From Colius striatus (lineage: Eukaryota; Chordata; Aves; Coliiformes; Coliidae): a stretch of 64,000 nt of DNA. Both the position numbers and the translations under genes were made by a program. Below, piece by piece: positions 44,754 through 58,190 of the stretch. The stretch spans positions 31,650,664 through 31,714,663 of the forward strand of contig NC_084768.1 in the NCBI RefSeq assembly GCF_028858725.1. Reading direction: 5' to 3'. The notes below the pieces were generated by a model. The model had not been told where the DNA came from, made no database searches, and saw only the letters and a program-made list of their open reading frames with translations. The stretch's first letter is position 1; each line of letters begins with the position of its first letter.

Positions 44754-47700
44754 CCGTCACCTGGGATGCTCTGGGATCGTGGGAGGATGTGGGTGGTGTT
44801 CACATCACCGAAGCGGTGGAGTGATGAGTCTGGGGAGGCCGCGGCCTAATGGGCGGGAGGGGTGTTGTGACATGCCCTTGGCAGGTGGCGAAGCTGGGTG
44901 CGGCGGCCGCTGGGCAGGAAGGCGCTAGCGGAGGCTGTCACCCCCCCGGGAGTCGGGGATAACTATAATAACAGCGTGGATCCCTGTGACAGGCCGGCGG
45001 GGTGCAAACCGATCGGCCGCAGGAGGAGGAAGGTAAATGGAGTCAGGGCAGGGTTGTTGAAGTGATGAAGAGCAGCAGGGTCGTGATGGTGTGACTTGCT
45101 GTACTGTTCCCCCAAGCCCCTGGCACCCTGCCCGGTGGTGCTGCCCCAGAGCATCCTCCAGGGTGGCCAGGGAGGGACGGGATTCCCTGCCTGCGGCGGG
45201 ACTGTCCTTTGGGGCAGTCGTATGCCCGAGCCTTTCCTCTGTCCTGTCTTGGTGCAGTGCTTGGGACGCTTTCCCAGCCTGCCAGGAGCAAGCTCTGTGT
45301 CTCTTGGTTGTGTGCCGGGGTGCAAACACGCCGGCCTCCGGCCTGGCAGGTCTCTGCCTGGGGGCTGTGCCGGGGCTGCCTCCCCGCTGCTGTCAGAGAT
45401 GCGCCCCGAGCCGGGGCTTTATTTCCTCTCGAGGTCGAGATCCGTACGATCTGTACGACTTCGGGGACGGGGCTCGGCACCGCTGCGTTGGCAGTTCTGG
45501 CGGGGCTGTGGCAGCTGCTGTGGCTGGCCCCGGCCCGCCCCTCCGGCAGGCTGCAGGGCAGGCCGCGGCCGGGGCTCACCGGAGGGCGGCTCTCCCGTCC
45601 CGGTCGCCTCGGCGGCGGTGCGGGGGCCTTGCTGGGGGCCGGCAGCCGCCGGGTGTCACGCCGCGGCCCTTCCCCGCGCCGGGCCCGGGCCCTGTTGTTG
45701 GCGGTGCCGCCGCTCGGCCGGGCCGCGCGCGGCGCTTCCGGGGTCCGGAGCGGCCGTAGGCCCGGCGGCGCCCCACCCCGAGGCCGCGCCGGAGCCGCCC
45801 GCGCTTCCCGCCGCCGGGACGGGGTCGGGGCGGGGATCGGCGCTCCCTCCGGCGGGGCGCGCAGCTGCGAGCGGTGCCCAGGGGCCCGGCTGAGCTCGGC
45901 CGTGGATGAGGGCTGCGGGGAGAGAGTGTTGAGGAACCCAGGAGGGCCGTGTCCCGCTGGGGCTTTGCTGCAGCGGGGTGGGAGCAGCCTCCGGTGCCGG
46001 CACTGCCCGCTCAGCGGCCATAGAGCTGTCTCCTACAGAGCCCTGAGCATCAATGTACCATTGAGATGGCTCTTCCCCCCCCTCCCCCGGGCAGGGTGGC
46101 AGTACCAGGCCTCCTCCACTGCTTCCACACAATGTTTGCATTGAGTGCAGGCTCGTGTAGGTGCGTGGCCTCTCTCTGGCCCTCGCTCTGGAACGCCGGT
46201 GGGAGGAAGAGGTCACTGTCACCCTTCTGGTGGCAGCAACAGCCTGGCTGCAGGCTCGCCTTGGACCGTTTTGTGGTCATGCACGGGGGTCTGCACTTGC
46301 TGGGCAACTGTGGGTGTAATAACCATGGCCAGATGCTCCTCTGACTTTCCGCTGGCAGTGTGGAACTTGGTGGGCATGTTCCTCTGTGGTAATGAAGGGG
46401 CAGTTGGGAAAGCTGTTTCTCTCCCATCTCTAAGAGACTAAATGAGACAATGTAAACACAGACATTGTGGCAGGAGGGTAGACCCTGTGCCTCAGTGCTG
46501 CTTCCCACAGTGGGGTGTTGGGTGCTTTCTTTGTGACTGACTACCTTGGTTCTGGAGTCCTAAGGGCACGAAGAAGTGGGATAGATACCCCTGTGCTTAG
46601 TGGACAGGATAACATTGGGTGATTTCCCTGCTACTGCGTTTCTTCAGAGCATCTCTTCCCCTCCCAGAGGCCAGAATTGCTTATGGGCAGTGCCTCCATC
46701 CTACTGCGCTGCCACAAATTGACCACCTTCTCTTGTGCCAGAATGCAGCCAGGGCAGATTCCTGTCTGGATGTATCTGACCTTCCCACCAGACCTGCTGG
46801 GCAGCTTCTTGAGGATATTTAGAGAGTCAAAAAGTTGGCTGAGTCCCTGGGGCTTGACTGAAGCTGCTATATCTTATCTCCTTCCTAGGAAGCCCCTCTA
46901 GTTCATCAGTGTGAGCTGCTGCTGGCAGCCTGTTCCTATGAGAAGTAGCACTGTGTCAGCTGTGGCAGTATCTGCTTGCTGTGTACATCTTTGCTTGTGG
47001 GAATTAATACCATGCCACCCACACAGCCTGGGCCTCTGCAGTCTTGCCCTGCATTGTGTTCTCTCTTCTCTTTCCTGAAAGTCTTTTAGATGAGGAGAAT
47101 TTGGATTATATGGTCCTTCAGGGTGGAAATGTTACATGAGATCGAGTATTGTTAAAACTGAGGCTAGGGGAGTAAAAACTCATTCTGCCCCAGAGCTGTC
47201 TCTCTCCATGTTTTGCAGGTAAAAATAAATGATCTTACTCAAGGTTCTGAAATGTATCCATTCTCTCCTGGTGGAGGAAACCTCCAAAGCTGGTGTCAGA
47301 AGCAGGCACATTGCTGCATGTTTTGCTTGGCACTGGCCTGGAAGGTTGTGAGTGAATGCTTCCCCTTTTCTGCTGGAGGTATAGCACAGCCAACACTGTG
47401 ATCCTTCCTTTAGGAAGAAGATTACAGGAGATATTGGGAGTGGTGGCTGTGATGGCCCAAGAGATCCTCCTGTATTTCTGCACTTTGCTATTGAGTCTGT
47501 TCTAGTGTGTGTTACTGGCTGTCAGATGGTGGGAGTACTTGGGCTGGAAAGTCTGGTTCTTGCCAGCCAAACAGGTGTGGCAGCCTGGGCTCCTGCAGGG
47601 AGGAGCTGGTCCCCAGGATCCAGGGCTCTTCTCTGCAGGAGATGTGGAGCTGCTGTTACTCAGAGATGACAAGTTGCAACTGCTACAACCAGCTCCCCAC

Positions 47701-50700
47701 CAGGCAGGCCTGTGTCTGAATGCTATCTGAGACTTTAGTGGCTTGGGGATGGTGGCAGGTGGTAACTGGCTCTCATGGTTCTTGATGTCTCACAAGGTAT
47801 TTAATTTCTGGTTGATTCCTCCCTGTGGGATGGATCAGGATGGTAAGCTGTCATTGTGGCAGCAAGTTTTCCAGCCTTGCTGCAAGGAGTGCTGTTACCC
47901 TGTGAATCAGGTCAGCTAGCTTGCTGTCGTGTTTTGTTAATAGGTTTCTTCTGTATAGAAGCAGTGTGATATAGAAACCTGTATGTATATAACATTAAGA
48001 GGCTTTCCCTGTCTATACAGGACCAGCAGTAGGAGCAACAGCCTTGGCTTTGAGTGGGCCATCTACATGTGTGTGAAGATAATCAGGCCTAATGCTTCTC
48101 TTTTCTTTTTGGGGGCTCTGGAGGGCTATGAATGCTGTTAAAGGTGGTATCTATTAAGCCTTATACTTGTTGGGATCTGTGGTCCATATACTGTGCTGCC
48201 AGTCTGGCATCTCCAGTATTGTCCTAGAACATCCCTTTTCCTTGTTAGAAGGTTGTTGGGTGACTGTACTTGCTGCCTTGGTGTGCAGGGTAGAGGGGCC
48301 CAAAGCTGATGTCATTGGTGAGTTTCCAGGCAGTGACCTCTTCTCTCAATGAGAAGTGGCTCTAGGTTCACACCTGAGATTCTTGAATGGTCCAGATAAA
48401 GCTGAGGAGGGATTTGAGGAGTTTCTTTTCTGCTTCTTGCTTGGTATACATTTAATGTCCACCTTCTCTTGGTGAGCTTGTCCAATTAGTGCATAAGATG
48501 AGATGGTGCCGAGCACAGTAATCATCACTGTGCAGTGATTACAGACACTGCTGTGGGAGCAGAGGTGAAGCTTTTAGGTGAGGTATTTGCATGATGATTA
48601 AAATCAGAGGTGAATGTTTCAGTACAGCCTGTCTCAGCTTTAGACAGGGGTGCTCCATGCTCCTCTGCTGCAGAGCTTTAGAAGGCTTGACCTACTCATA
48701 GGAGCAGGCATCAGGAGTTGCCCTTGCTGGATCCTAGCCTTGCCTGCCCTGCTTTGTCACCTCCTGAGTTCTGTCCTTCACCAGTGTGCTCACACACACA
48801 TGGGGGACTGTGGGGTTCCAGCCCTGCAGAGAGGGACTCTGCCACCTGCATCACCTCCTCCCTTCACCTGGGGTTGCATGAGGGAGTGGACAAAACTTGT
48901 TCTTGTTAGTTTAAAATGGAGTTCTAGTTCTTTCTGCATAGTATTGCCTTTTCCCTGACAGCTCTCATCTGTACAGATATCAATGCCCTGCATATGCAGC
49001 CACCAGTGTTGAACGGGGTAAGGAGTCAGCTTGTCTGATCAGCTGGGGGAGGTGCTGTCCCTGAAAAGCCACTGTGCTCTGCATATAGACCTTTAACTGC
49101 AACCTGTGCTCTTGGGAGACCTTGAAGTCTGATTACCTGCCTTGGTTTTTGTACAAGGTTACTAGTACCTTGTTGCAGTGGACTTGCTCCTTGCCCTGAA
49201 AGCTTGCAAGGTGCCACACTGACTGCCCAGGCTCTGTAAAGCTTGCCTGCTGATCTGGGAGTCTCCTCTTGCTCTTCCTGCTTCCAGCAAGCCTGGGAAG
49301 GGGAGAGCTTAGTTCCTGTTTGTGGGATGCCATCCAAGGGCCTCACGTTTTGCAGTCACCCTGTAAGATCGTGACAGGGTGTTAGCACACGCTTAGTGAG
49401 GATGGGGAAACTCTTCCACTTCAGACAGGTCACTTCCTGCTGCTCAAAGCCAGTGTGACTCCCACAGCAGCTGCAATGGCAACCCTTGTGAGAGCTGTTA
49501 CATATCAAAGGTTTGAGGGTTTGCATCTCTTCTCTGAATACAGTCCTCTTACACTGGCTGCAAAGGACATGGATGTAGAGGGGACGGTACCAGGCTGTTG
49601 GCCATGTCCTTTGGCACTCAGCATGAAGTAGCTGAGCCAGAGGAAGTGACAAATTCATGTGATTCAAGTAAGGAAACTTATCTGGTGGTGTTAGTATGAT
49701 ATTTCCCTGTGGAGATTGTAGTCTGGGACTGCCGCTCCTCAAACGGAGCAGTGGCTGGAATTCTCAGAGCAGAGGTGCCAGGCTCTGCCCTAACCTGCTC
49801 CTATGGCTTTCTGAACTTGAAACATGGTAGTTCATGATCTCCTGACAGATTGTCTTCAGTGCCTTATGAGCTTGTGCACAGCCATTTCTTTAGGCTGTGG
49901 TTTCTCTTGAGTGGGAGAACCATGCCTTCAGTAGTCTGTGGACAGCACTGCCCCTCACTGAGTCTGTGGTCAGATGGTTGAAATCTGTAGCAGTAAGGCA
50001 GTTGTACTTGAATACAGCTCTCCTGGTGAGTGCTCTCTGCTATGTTTTTGAGCTGGTTCCTCAGGTGCTGTGTGTGAAGCGATTGTGTACTGTTTGGTTA
50101 CAGGCCACTCTTCCTTTCACCTGGGTGCAGAGTGGCAGGAGGAGATCTGAATCCAGTTTTCTGTACTTTATGGTGAACTTTTAGTCTTTAATCCCACTGG
50201 GGAGATGATAAAGAACAGTTTTGCTGCTAGGGGCTGACTGGGCTCCTTCTTGCCTTTCTCTGACTTTCAGCTTGTATTTTGTTCAGGGCAGACATGGTTT
50301 GCTGGATTTACTTATGCATAAGCTCAGAAAAGCTTTTCCTGAAGCTGACAGCTCCAGCATGTGCTGTACACAGTCCCATCTGTGCCTGGTCTGAGGCTAC
50401 CAGACCTTGGGATGGTCAGTCCCACTCTTTCACAACAGCAACCTCTGCTGGCAGATGCTTCTGATCCACAGGTCACCAGAGCTCTGGGAAACACTTTCCC
50501 TGGCTACATGGAGCTGTGTGGAGGCCTTGCTACTTGCAGGACCCACCAGGAAGGTGGGGAGCTGGGGGAAGACGGACCTCTCTTCCTGAGAGGCTGCGAC
50601 ACTTGCAGCTGCAGCATGCAGTAAGCCTTGCTGCCAGCTTGTAGGTCAGGGATACAGCTTGGCTTGATATCTGGGACAGTTGGTTATCTCCTGACCTCTG

Positions 50701-53700
50701 GGGGTTGCTACTCCCTTGGGGGCCCCTCAGGGGCCATTCCTGCTTTAGCCAGTTTAGCAAGGGCTCTGTGCCAGCTCTCCCTGGGGTTGTAGCTCTGTGG
50801 CCACTTAGCAGACTGTCTTGGTGCTGCTTGTAATTAAACTAATGGAGAGATTAGGGTGGCGTGCTTCACACTTATTACAGGACTGCAGTCTGACTGGGCT
50901 GTTGATGGGGCAGGAGTGTTGGAACGAGTCTCTTGCATGCAGATGGTCGCTGTGCAGAGAGGGAGGTGCGTTGCCAGGCTGTTAACAACCAGCTGGGTCC
51001 AGCTCTGGTCTGTCAGCACTGTGGTTCACAATGCTGGGAGACTGACTGCTCTTGGTCTGGTTATAAAGGGCCTTGCTGTTGTTGCTGAAGCTGCATTAAT
51101 GTGCTGTCTAGCTTGTTGGTAATATGTGGTGTGCACAATTGCTTGGTGTAAGCAAGTACCTAATGCTTGGTGTTGGCTGCTGGGACAGGACTCTGCTTTG
51201 CAAATAGTGGGAACTCCTGTGCTGTGCTGGAGAAGTGACACCCTGTTGGTCAGCAGTGGAAGGAGATGAGTTGCAAGGTCTCTAGGTATTGTGCAGAGTG
51301 TGCTTGGGCTCCAGGGGTTCCTGCTGCATTTGGATGCTTGGACCTGTTTGCTTGACTTCTCTTCAGCTGTTCAAGGCTCAGCTTTGGGTTCCTCATCTCC
51401 ACCTAGCTCCTTGCCTGAGAGGATCAGGATCCAGGAGGAGTCAAAGGAGAGTGTCTCCCCTGGGCTGAGAGAACAGTGTAGCATGGAAGGAAGTAAGAGC
51501 AGATGCCTGGCTGGATGGTGAACCACTTTCAAAGTGCAGAGGGCCATCAGTGTTGGTGGTGTGCACAGAGGAGACGGCAGAGGTGAGTTCAGATGCTCAG
51601 ACACTTGCCGCTCTGTGCAGGAAAACCACTGAGTGCAGCAGAAAGGCTGGCATGGAGCCGTGGCTGAGGCAGGCCAGTGCTCTTGGCATCCTGCTTAGTG
51701 AAGGGAATGCTGAGGCCTGCTCTACAACTCCCCATTGGCAGCAGAACTGCCAACAGCCCAAAGCCAGTGAGTGCTGCTTGGGAGACAGAATAGTGGTGAG
51801 ACATACTTGCATCTGCTCACTGGGCAAGGCATGCATCAACCTCTGCTAATGCAGGAGCATGCAAAGAGCACAAGATGTGAGAGGGGTTCCTTGGAGATGT
51901 GGTTGCTCTGTTAGCTGGATGCAACAGAATGTTGCTCTGCCTAGGGAAGCTGTAGAAAATGCTTTTTATAAGAGCATGTAGCCTAATTCTACTAGTTCTG
52001 CCCTGGCAGAAGTCCTGGTGCTCGCCCAGAGCCCGTGTTCAGGACAGGTGCAATGGCTCCTGCCTGCCTGTGGTGTGTGTGCCTGTAGGAGTGCTGAATG
52101 TGCTTCACAAGAGTCAGCAGTGAGAGGGACTTGCTGTTCATATTGGTGGGGACTTATGTGTTACTGCTGGGTTGAAGTGGGCTCCTCCTGCTGCTTGGAG
52201 GAATGGTTGGATTCAGGGCTGCTTCCAGGATGACTCCTGTCTGCTGTGTGCCCCATGCAGCCTTCAGTGGGTCTGTCAGGGTAAAACTGCAGTGTGAGTC
52301 TTCTCACCCAAATCTCCATTGTCCTGGACCCTGTATTTTGAGCCAGGATCCTAGTTGGCCAGTGATCCTGGAGCCTTGTTGCCATCAAGGGCAGCAGAGT
52401 GATCTGTAGTGCCTGAGCTCAGGTGTTTCCCTGCAGTGGGAGCTCTAGCTCTGAGCCTGTGGGCAACTGATACTAGCTTCTCATCCTAGCCAGCCCAAAA
52501 TAGGCAAGTACTGTGCAGGAGTTTTGCCTCTGCCCTGAATCTGTAGTGAGACCTCATTCAACTTGGCAAGATAAACACAGAGCTTGGATAGTCAGGTACC
52601 TGTGCTGGGAGTTAACTCTCGAGTGCTCCTCAATCCAGCAAATAAAGGTGTAGCTGGATGTAGTGGTTGAGAGCTTAAACTAGACAGACAAGTTTGAAGC
52701 TTGCTCTTAGCCACTAAAGCAACATAAAGCTCAATAGCTTTCAGGACTTGTACTTACTGCATTTCCCACAGCTGGAGCCTCAGGTGGCTCTCAAGGATGC
52801 TGTGGTTCCTGCTAAGCTCTTCTGGCCTCTACTACATGTGAAGAGTGGATAATCTTGGCAGTGCCCAAGCCATTAAATACTACTTGTACCACAGTGATAC
52901 TACAACTGAGTAATGCTTAGTATTTTAAACTCCCTGAAAGCTTGGGTTGGGAAGGTGAGCATCTGTTCTGCTGCTGGTGCCTCCAAGGTGTGGGGATCAG
53001 TCCTGAGGGTGCTTTGCCCTCCTGTTGCTGATGCCTTAGAGGTGGCACAAGGAGCCAACCTTCTCTGCTTTGATGCACAGCACAACTTCTTTGGCTCTGT
53101 CCTTGGGGTGTGTGGCTGTGCTGGCTGCTCTGGAGGTTTGCTTGGAGGAATGGGTGCTTTGAGGGGTGGGGATGAAGTGGTAGACCTGTTCCACTCCACT
53201 GCTGTTGCAGAGGCCGGTTGGCACTCTCCAATCTGGAGGAGCACAGGGGATGACTCTGGCACAGAGCCAGGCACAGCAGGGCATGGTGTGTGCCAGGCCC
53301 CTGTGAAGAGTGCTGCCACCACAGCCTGTGAGGTGGTTGGTAGCCCTGCATGGGTAGAGTCTGCTGCTATTCTGCCTAGGTCCCAGCTAGAGCAAAGAGG
53401 ACTTTGAGTTCTCCCTCTCGCAGTAAAGCTGAAGGAGCCATGTTCCTGCTGGCTGGTGAGGGCTTGAGGTGGCCGTAGTTGGTGGATGCTCCTAGCTGGG
53501 ACCTTAGTTGGGAGTTACTCTGGCTTCAGCCTTCTGGGTGCTGGTCTGGGAGAGGCTGCATGCTTCGTGGTGGCAGCAGCAAGAAACCTCCTGGGGAGGA
53601 TGGGCTGGGGACCTGTTTCCCCAGGCTTATGTGTGGGCAGTGATTCATGTGCACTTTCCTGAAGGAGTAGGTGAGAAGTCTAGCAGCAGCTGTGGGGACT

Positions 53701-54527
53701 GCCTCCACTGCAGGTGGGTGAGTCAGGTGAGGCTGGGCCTGTGCTCTGGTGTCCTGTGAGCTGGGGAGAGGCTGGGGAGCACAAGGAGCTGGGTGAGAGT
53801 GTTTCAAACTCATCTGCAGTAGCAAGATCCCAGGCTCTTACTGCTCTTCTGGGGAGTATCTGTCTGGATTACTGTCTGATGTGGGCTCATAGTGAGGCAG
53901 AGAGAGTGTGGGGAGCACCAGTACATCTCCCTGCAGCCTTATATCAGTCTACTGTGGCCTTTTCCACTACCTGGGTACTGGGTACAGGGTAGGTCCCCTG
54001 TCCTGAAGGGGAGTGGAAATGTCATTGCCAAGTGGGATGCACCCAGCCTCTGAGGTGCTGTGTTAGGGGGTGATGGTTCTTTTCAGGCAGTTTTGTGCAA
54101 GGATATCAAAGCAGCAACTCTTGATACCAGAAGCTGTTTCTGAGCCAATGGCCAGCCTTCCTCCTGCAGTGGGCCTGCCAGTGATGCTGTGTGGCTTCTC
54201 TGATGGGGACCAGTGGGCAGGAGCCCAAAGCTGACCATAAAAGCACTACTGTGTGGAGAGCAGGGGCTGGAGACCTTACATCAGGCAGAGCGGTGTGCTG
54301 GGTGGGTTTGGGTGGCAAGGCTGGTGCACACCACATCATGGTGTGGGTGATAATGCTTGAGCCTGTACAGCAGGAATGAGACCAAGGGTCTGGAGATACA
54401 GTGCTGAGGTTGAAAGCTTTCCTATCTGGCTTGAAAGGTTAGGATTCTGCCTTGGAAGGACTACTGGTGGTGGATGATGGGATTCTCAGCAGAGCTGGGG
54501 AGACAAGGCCAGGCACAGTGAGAAGTG

Positions 54528-54617
54528 ACCTGATCTAGGTGAACCTGCTTCTGCAGGGGGGTTGGACCAGATGATCTCTAAAGGTCTCTTCCAACCCCCA
54601 CCATTCTGTGATTCTAT
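54528..54617 (+). mobile_element. CR1 LINE, short 3' fragment
   Basis: Reads GAACCTGCTTCTGCAGGGGG, GTTGGACCAGATGATCTCTA, AAGGTCTCTTCCAACCCCCA and CCATTCTGTGATTCTAT. It lies about 190 bp before the ELOVL1 start-codon exon, in sense orientation. Confidence 0.93.
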
Positions 54618-54819
54618 AAGTGGGAAGCATGTGGCTCAAGTGGAAAGCAGATGCAGGGATGTGATCAGCTGAGAGCAGTGCTGGCCAGATACACAGGACT
54701 GTCTCTGAAGCTTTGCTTGGGACTTGCTGACCTTCAGGCCTGTGTTCTGCAGGCTGCCTTCCTGGGAAAACAAACACCTGATCTGCCCTTCCTCATTCCA
54801 CAGAGATACTGCCACCATC

Positions 54820-57062
54820 ATGGAGGGGATTGTGACCATGTATCAGGACTTCATGAAGAAAGCAGGTGAGCGTGTGCCTCCTCCCAGCTGCAGGGCTGAT
54901 GGTGCCACCCAGGCATGGAGGGTGGGCAGCTGTCCCTAAAGCAGTCTGGGTGTAGCTGCATCCTGCCCAAGCAGGTTGGGGTGAGGATGCTGACTGCCTG
55001 CCCCGTGGCTCTCTCCGCAGACCCCCGCATCGCTGACTACCCGCTGATGCAGTCCCCGTTCCTCGTGATGGGCATCCTGCTGGCATATGTCTACTTTGTG
55101 CTCTCCTTGGGGCCCCGGCTAATGGCCAACAGGAAGCCTTTAAACCTGAAGAAGTTCATGGTGCTATACAACTTCTTTCTGGTGGGACTCTCGCTTTACA
55201 TAGTCTATGAGGTGAGTTGTGGGCTTTGTGTGGCACTTATGAAGCAGTGCGTGCAGGCTGCATGGGTGATGGGGAGCCCTGCTGCAGGCTGTTGCCTGTC
55301 CTGTGCAGGGCTTGGGAAGTGCAGTGGGTGATGTGTTGGGCCTCATGATGATGCTCTTGTTGCAGTTCCTGATGGCAGGGTGGCTGACTGGGTACACCTG
55401 GCGGTGTGACCCTGTGGACTTCTCGCAGGACCCCAAGGCCCTCAGGGTGAGTTCTCATCTCTCTCCTGATGAGTGGAATGGCCTTAGCACTTCTGTTTGG
55501 ACAGCAGGGTCACAGCTGCCTGTCTCCCAAGTCTCTGGGTCTTGTTTTCACATCAGGGTTACTCTGTAGAGACCCTTGGTCCCTGGGCATGTTCAGGCTG
55601 AGTTGTATCTAACGTTAAGCTGTTCTGTTACAGATGGTCAGTGTTGCTTGGCTTTTTGTCTTCTCCAAGTTCATTGAGCTGACAGACACGGTGAGTGAGT
55701 TAGGCCTTGTTACTGCTTACTGGGCAGGGAGGTAGGGCCCAGGGTATTTGGGGTAGGTGCTTTCTTCAGCCCTTCCAGTCTGACCTGACAGTGTTTCTCT
55801 CTGGCCTCACTACAGGAGAGGCCACTCTGGGCTACTGCAGAAGCATCTCGCGGTATTTTATATCTCTAGAAACTGGGGGGTGACCTAATGTGTGGTGGCA
55901 GTGAACTTTGGGGGGAGAAGCATCACTGAGATCAGACTGTGAGTTAGTGCCTCAGTCTACCCTAGCTGTGCCCAGGGCTGCAGGTCCTTGATTCTGTGGG
56001 GCTCTCCTTGCAGGTGATCTTTGTCCTGCGGAAGAAGAATGAACAGGTCACATTCCTGCACCTCTTTCACCACTCTGTGCTGCCTTGGAGCTGGTGGTGG
56101 GGAGCCAAGTTTGGGCCAGGTAAGATGGAAACTGGATGCAGAGCTTGGGGAAAGGGTGGGGTCAGCCTCAGCATGCTGAGAAGGGAATTTTGGCCCTCCT
56201 GAGCTCCTGGGAACTCCTTGTAGTGCTGATTGCTGCAGAGAAGTGTCTTAAGCTAATGAAAAAAATTCTTTTAACAGGGGGAATGGGCTCATTCCATGCC
56301 ATGATCAATTCCATGGTGCATGTTGTCATGTACTTTTACTACGGGCTCTCAGCAGCGGGACCTGCCTTTCAGAAGTACCTGTGGTGGAAGAAGCACATCA
56401 CAGCCATCCAGCTGGTGAGTCTGTGCTGAGGAGCTCAGCATGTGCCCTCAGCCTCTGATGTGAGGGGCAGGCTAGCCCTTGTACCTAGGAAAGGTGTGGC
56501 CAGCAGCTGTAGTTCTCTTCTGTGTCCTTGACTGGGTTTCTGTCAGCTATGGGCCTCTGACAGCCCTACCAGCCTGCTTGGGGTTCAGGTGCTGCTCAGC
56601 CTGCTGCCCCCAGGCTGCAGCCGTGTTGGGGGGTGAGACACACGCTGCCTTGAGGCTCGTACCTGTCTCTTCCAGCTGCTGCTGACTGGCCTCACCATAA
56701 GGATCTGCCTTAGAGTGGGAAAGGAGCCAATTGACTTCATTTAGAAAGGTCTCTAGTGGGATCCCTGCTCTCATGAGTAACTTATCCCTGCTCTGCCTTG
56801 CTCCCAGGCACAGTTTGTGATAGTCTCCATCCACATCTCCCAGTATTACTTCATGCCCAGCTGCCAGTACCAGTTCCCCATCTTCATCCACCTCATCTGG
56901 ATTTATGGGACCATCTTCTTCATCCTCTTCTCCAACTTCTGGTACCAGTCCTACACCAAGGGCAAACGGTTGCCCAGGGTGGCTCAGCAAGCAGCCCAGC
57001 ACAACGGTAGCAGCGTCCATGAGAATGGTACTGTCACCAATGGCAAAGTCAAAGCCAACTAG
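54820..57062 (+). CDS. ELOVL1: ELOVL1, very-long-chain fatty acid elongase 1 (complete, 7 coding exons, 290 aa)
   Basis: ELOVL1 is the ER condensing enzyme (3-ketoacyl-CoA synthase) that extends saturated and monounsaturated acyl-CoAs of about C20-C26 with malonyl-CoA, supplying sphingolipids. Coding segments: 54820-54865, 55021-55211, 55366-55446, 55634-55690, 56014-56119, 56278-56414, 56808-57062 (stop TAG). Phases agree throughout. Diagnostic features are [13 protein letters not shown], the TWRCDPVDF motif, SKFIEL, the catalytic histidine box H141-L-F-H144-H145 followed by [11 protein letters not shown]171/H175 with [13 protein letters not shown] and [17 protein letters not shown]. Several hydrophobic membrane spans are evident. 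The protein ends KVKAN, a KxKxx-type ER-retrieval signal as in human. It is 11 residues longer than the 279-aa human protein, the extra lying in the Gln/Asn/Gly-rich tail. The start exon has a good GCCACCATCATGG context 16 nt after the acceptor. Confidence 0.97.
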
Positions 57063-58190
57063 AGGGCAAGGCCCTCCCAGAGCCAATGAGAGCCCCGGGG
57101 CAGAGGCAGCTGGGACCTGTTCCCCTGCTCCTGGGTGCCACTAGCCAAGTCAAGTGCCTACAGACTGTTGTACCCCTGTGCCCAGCCCTGCTGTCCTCTG
57201 TCTGCATGCCCAGCCCCTCTGCTCTGAGCAGCCACGGCCAACTTCTCCTGCTCCTGGGAGGGCTCGTGCTGTTTGTCAGTGTTGCTGAGCAGAGAGGCAG
57301 CTGCCTGCACCACAGCTGTGGGGCCACAGTCCCATTCCAGTGTTTCCAAAGGAACTTCCCTAAAGTGCCTACATCTGGCCCTTCTGCCTGGGGGCCGTTT
57401 CCTTCTGACCAGGACCAAAAGAAGAGACCTGTCCCTGTCCTGGTGCCCTCTCCTCTTCCCTGTCTCACGAGAGCCTGTGGGTGAGCAGGCTTGGCCCTGG
57501 CTGCTTGCTGCCAGCTGCCAGCTCAGACGTGAGTGCTGCTGCTCTCCTGTGCCCCTTGGTGCAGTGCCCAGGCGGGGCCCTGCCTCTGCTCTGTGGCTGG
57601 ACTCTGGCCCAGGCCTGCCCAGTGCAGTACATGTGCCCTGTGCTTGGTGCACAGCAGGGCTTGTGCCAGCCCCAGACGCCTCCCCACGCCGTAAGCCCAC
57701 GTTGCCTTGCCTTTCTGTGCCTGGGCTGGGTGCTTGGTGTGTGCTTTAGCCACACTTGCCTGATCCTAAATGGCAGCTGAGGGCTTGCTCCAGTGTAGGG
57801 GGGAGGCCATGCTCAGCCTTGGCTTGGATCACTTCCATTCTTGCAACTTCAAGACTTGAGCAATAATTGCCCTCAGAATCAGCTCCTGGGCTCTGCTGCT
57901 TGGGACCAGCCCTGCTCTGGCCCAGGGGGTGCACAGTGCAGGGAGGGTGGCTGGAGCCTGCCCTGCTGTGGTGTAACAGTGAGCCACTCTTGCCTCTATG
58001 GCTCCACCTGAGCCTGGGTGAAGGTGTTACTCTGCCCTACAGCAGGGCAGTCCTGGGCCTGGTGCCCATCACCTGCTCTGGCTGTAACCAAAACCGTGCC
58101 GATGGCCTTGAGGGTGAGGTGAAGGAGCCAGGCCCCGTCAGATTGGGCTGCTCTTCTATCACAAATAAACAGACAGAAGGAGAAATGGCT
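57063..58190 (+). terminator. ELOVL1: ELOVL1 3' UTR and poly(A) signal
   Basis: C/T/G-rich sequence follows the TAG stop, with the first clear AATAAA at 58164-58169. That implies a 3' UTR of about 1.1 kb. ORFs reading through here are not conserved coding sequence. Confidence 0.75.

Larger units (their letters stand above)
43840..45950. promoter_or_regulatory. CpG island upstream of ELOVL1
   Basis: About 2 kb of GC-rich, CpG-dense DNA in two lobes (about 43.85-44.45 kb and 45.1-45.95 kb). The first lobe holds TATA and CCAAT elements. Long ORFs inside it are GC-driven and not supported as genes. Confidence 0.85.
44368..54803. other. Presumed ELOVL1 intron 1 (10.4 kb)
   Basis: Apart from the CpG island, the TG run and one CR1 fragment (54528-54617), nothing was recognised. 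The plus strand is noticeably G/T-rich through 46-54 kb. No extra non-coding exon can be placed by eye. It ends at acceptor CATTCCACAG (AG at 54802-54803). Confidence 0.55.

Noticed and set aside
45209-46144. A 311-codon plus-strand ORF downstream of the ELOVL1 promoter, and overlapping 222/265-codon ORFs
   Set aside because: Composition is that of a CpG island in several frames at once, with no recognisable domain or start context; most likely intronic.
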